Assembly: GCF_000003815.2 (NCBI RefSeq) | Contig: NC_049983.1 | Coordinates: 9,734,779-9,798,778, forward strand | Direction: 5' to 3' | Source: Branchiostoma floridae | Taxonomy: Eukaryota; Chordata; Leptocardii; Amphioxiformes; Branchiostomatidae | DNA length: 64,000 nt | In this document: piece by piece, positions 62,001-64,000 of the stretch | How positions within the stretch are numbered: position 1 is the stretch's first letter | How the letters are laid out: each line of letters opens with the position of its first letter | Program-made: the position numbers and the translations under genes | The notes under the pieces: model-generated | The model's input: only the letters and a program-made list of their open reading frames with translations | Told to the model about the DNA's origin: nothing | Databases searched by the model: none

Positions 62001-63063
62001 TATTACAGCTGAATGACATGAAATTTGGTACAGAGGTGCCCTGATCATATGCCCACCCAGATTTAATAACAGTTTTGGTATACGGTACAACAAAATGCTT
62101 AATTTTGTGATTTTTGGCCATTTTTTGACAAAAAAAGGACATTTTTGCCTCCTGTACCGTCGTTTTACAACCGAATGACCTGAAATTTGGTATAAAAGTG
62201 CCCTTCAATTTTATGCACATGAATTCAATAACAGTTTGTCCATACAGTACAACATAATGCTTAATATTGCAATTTTATGGCCATTTTTAGACAAAAATTT
62301 GACATTTTTGGCTCCTGTTCCCTCGTTTTACAACCAAATGACCCGAAATTTGGTAAAGGGGTGCTCTAGATATTTATCCAAATGACCCATGTATAATTTT
62401 TGGCATGGAACACTTTAAAATGATATATTTGGGAATTTTTTGGGTCATTTTCCAAAGGCCAAAGGGGTCAACGACCTCAAGACCTATTGTTGCATGAGGG
62501 AGATGGCTGAAATATGCTGTATTTGCTCTCAAGCAAATGTCGGCCTTTCTAGTTACAGTGGTATATTCGTTTAGAGTTGTCTCATTCAGGTTTTCGTCTA
62601 TTTTCTGATCTAATTCCAATAATCTTTTTTCTAAGTAGATAAGATTTCCTTTCATTTGAATGGCTTTCTGTTTACAGAAGCCAGTTGAGAATTCCTTGAT
62701 TCGTTTTTTGATAAGTTCCCATAGGAGCTGTTTAGAAATAGTCGTGTTCTTGTATTCCAAATTAACATCTAATATAGAATTTTTGACGCCATCCATGTAA
62801 TCCTGATCGGAAAGATATGCGGTATTTAAGCGCCATAGTCCTGGTCCGCGCTTTTCTTTGTTTAATCGTATTTTTAGAAAGATAGCTTTATGATCGGATT
62901 TGATGGATGGTTTGATGGTGCACTGTAAAACGTGGTCAACCAAAGATTTTTGAATAAGCCAAAAGTCTATTCTGGTGGACACTGGATAGGGATTCTTCCT
63001 TGTCCAGGTGAATTGTTTGCTCTGGGGATAGTTTTTCCGCCAGATGTCAACAAGTAAAAGATT
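59042..63063 (-). mobile_element. Tx1/L1-like LINE, 5'-truncated, with 11-bp target duplication
   Basis: GCGGTTCTGTT flanks both ends (59031-59041 and 63064-63074). The T-run 59042-59059 is the poly(A) tail. The minus strand encodes ORF2: the end of the endonuclease (VDIWRKNYP, FTWTR, STRIDFWL, SDHKAIF; 63060-62553), then ARAEWTEKGEKSLSYFLNLE, and the reverse transcriptase (LANWRPISLLNTDYK, ICLDFQKAFD, RQGCPLSALLFNLVVE, VADD) to a C-terminal CAICNQDENYSHMFFEC knuckle; stop at 59267. Apart from truncation in the endonuclease and the insertion at 61744-62552 the frame is open, so it is young. It is not mobile on its own. Confidence 0.92.
61744..62552 (+). mobile_element. Helentron-like element, 809 bp, nested in the LINE
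   Basis: Starts TTATATTTCAGCCATACC. The inverse ATGGCTGAAATAT lies internally near 62505-62517, followed by the hairpin ATTTGCT-CTCA-AGCAAAT and GTCGGCCTTTCTAG. The hairpin and last ten bases match the element at 39325-41889. The LINE frame rejoins as ...TTV|KTEIEEI when it is removed, with no target duplication. A (TTTC)n tract and repeated CCTGAAATTTGGTA-like motifs fill the interior. Confidence 0.75.
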
Positions 63064-63347
63064 GCGGTTCTGTTGTTATAACCATCATAATCTGCACTCA
63101 CATGTGTTTGAGCAGCATAGAATACTAGAAAGCTAATCCCTGTGTGGTTACGACACCGACTTAAAACAGCTAAAACGATCCAGTTAAAACAGAGGCATTA
63201 ATCTCCAATACCGACATGTGTGGGAACATCATTCCCACTCATTTTGGTAGTCGAGAACTGCGCTAGCCACTCTAGGTAAAGCAGAGCCGTTCCAAGATTG
63301 ATCCAAACCCTTCTCCTAGTTTTGCGTTAATTATCGTGACCCTGACA

Positions 63348-63526
63348 ATGAGTGCTGCTTGCCGCATGTTGACAACTCCTCCGTTATGTTGGACCCATCT
63401 CCTGGCCTGTACCAGTGGAGCCGGAGTGTTTGCTGTGGTGTTCTTCTGTTCCGGACGGCTGTTCTCATGGGTGTCACCGGGGTACCGCACTTTGGGCACG
63501 AACAAGCAGACTGATGTCAGATATAA
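63348..63526 (+). CDS. Probable first coding exon of a TLC-domain protein (TLCD4/TMEM56-like)
   Basis: ATG at 63348 opens MSAACRMLTTPPLCWTHLL, then a hydrophobic GAGVFAVVFF helix and WVSPGYRTLGTNKQTDVRY. It ends at a strong donor (ATATAA-GTAAGT). TLCD4/TMEM56 proteins begin with a membrane helix followed by VSPG(F/Y)xxL...(I/V)xW/RNSR; the split codon here would give RYN. Family TLC domains are multi-pass ER/plasma-membrane lipid-associated segments. Only this exon is in the window, so the call rests on a short match. Nearby DNA upstream is the LINE. Confidence 0.45.
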
Positions 63527-63739
63527 GTAAGTACTGTCAGGGGTATCTATCTATAGTATCCGTCTGATATACCTATCTCTCTAGTGTATATTTGACTTTA
63601 TCTGTACACGTACCATGTAAATATGCATGTATAGATTTCTAGTTGTATATTTCATTTGCATCTATTTTATCAAGCTCACACACAATCCTACACCATTAGG
63701 CTCGCCCTATATAGTGTTATGTGCGAGTAAAAAAACTGT

Positions 63740-64000
63740 TACAAAAAATCAAACATGCATACGAAAGACTCAAAGAGAACAGTACCTAAATATACACAAT
63801 TTCAACCAATGCCGAGCCATGACTAGATTAAGAATCAGTGATCCCCAACAAATTGAGTGGAAAGATACCACCGGACTACTCCGAATGAAAGACTCTGTAC
63901 ACTTTGTAATTCCAACCGTATAGAAAATGAAGTCCATTTTCTAGTAGTGTCCTATATACAATGATATTCGTGATCCTTTTAGTGGTGCTCTCAATATCTA
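63740..64000 (+). mobile_element. Decayed LINE C-terminal fragment
   Basis: QREQYLNIHNFNQCRAMTRL then, one frame later, ERLCTLCNSNRIENEVHFLV: the terminal zinc-binding pattern of many LINE polyproteins. Frameshift and stops show decay. It lies in the presumed first intron of the TLCD4-like gene and runs off the window. Confidence 0.55.

Overview
The window is animal nuclear DNA and almost certainly from an amphioxus (Branchiostoma). Genes are split by GT-AG introns, intergenic DNA is AT-rich and full of LINEs, tRNA-derived SINEs and small DNA transposons, and the protein set fits a cephalochordate: shuffled innate-immunity domains, lineage-expanded nicotinic-type receptors and a Gemin2 ortholog. 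There is one 100-base assembly gap (22793-22892). Nothing looks prokaryotic. All exon models were read by eye from splice signals, phase and comparison between copies.

Layout. (1) 1-3407, plus: the 3' part of a gene joining leucine-rich repeats, a Death domain and a GT4-type glycosyltransferase. (2) 4080-19330: a tandem segmental duplication carrying two paralogous single-pass membrane proteins. Each has a ~670-residue N-terminal region full of NPxY-like and PYAxxY motifs in one giant exon, then a transmembrane exon and an exon of 11-residue N-glycosylation-rich repeats. No downstream binding domain was recognised. (3) 20387-26226, minus: a complete ten-exon gemin2 gene (275 codons). (4) 27159-57831: a cluster of alpha-type nicotinic acetylcholine receptor-like genes. 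Copy A (plus, 28860-35250) and copy C (minus, 49751-57831) read open through eight exons. Copy B (plus, 37257-47334) is open except that a 1,060-bp DNA transposon splits its signal-peptide exon. Broken 5' pieces (27159-28542, 36102-36155) and remnants (49310-49776) show repeated unequal exchange and one inversion. (5) 59042-63063, minus: a Tx1/L1-like LINE with a target-site duplication, itself split by a Helitron-like insertion. (6) 63348-63526, plus: a likely first exon of a TLC-domain (TLCD4/TMEM56-like) gene, followed by a decayed LINE end.

The recent duplications are useful because each copy preserves the empty site of insertions in another. This gives exact ends for several elements: 15694-17157, 37276-38335 and 45400-46413 (the last by its 15-bp target duplication). 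At least five insertions begin TTA, end CTAG, and have inverted repeats placed asymmetrically (at the 5' end, but internal to the 3' end). These are the marks of Helentron/Helitron2-type non-autonomous elements. A separate short palindromic repeat, centred on GATAGAGGGGTGCTATC, forms arrays in introns and flanks of receptor copies A and B.

The most unusual points are the LRR-Death-glycosyltransferase fusion, the tyrosine-motif tails, the transposon in the copy B signal-peptide exon, and the copy C C-terminus, whose last nine residues come from a neighbouring copy's signal-peptide exon read in another frame.
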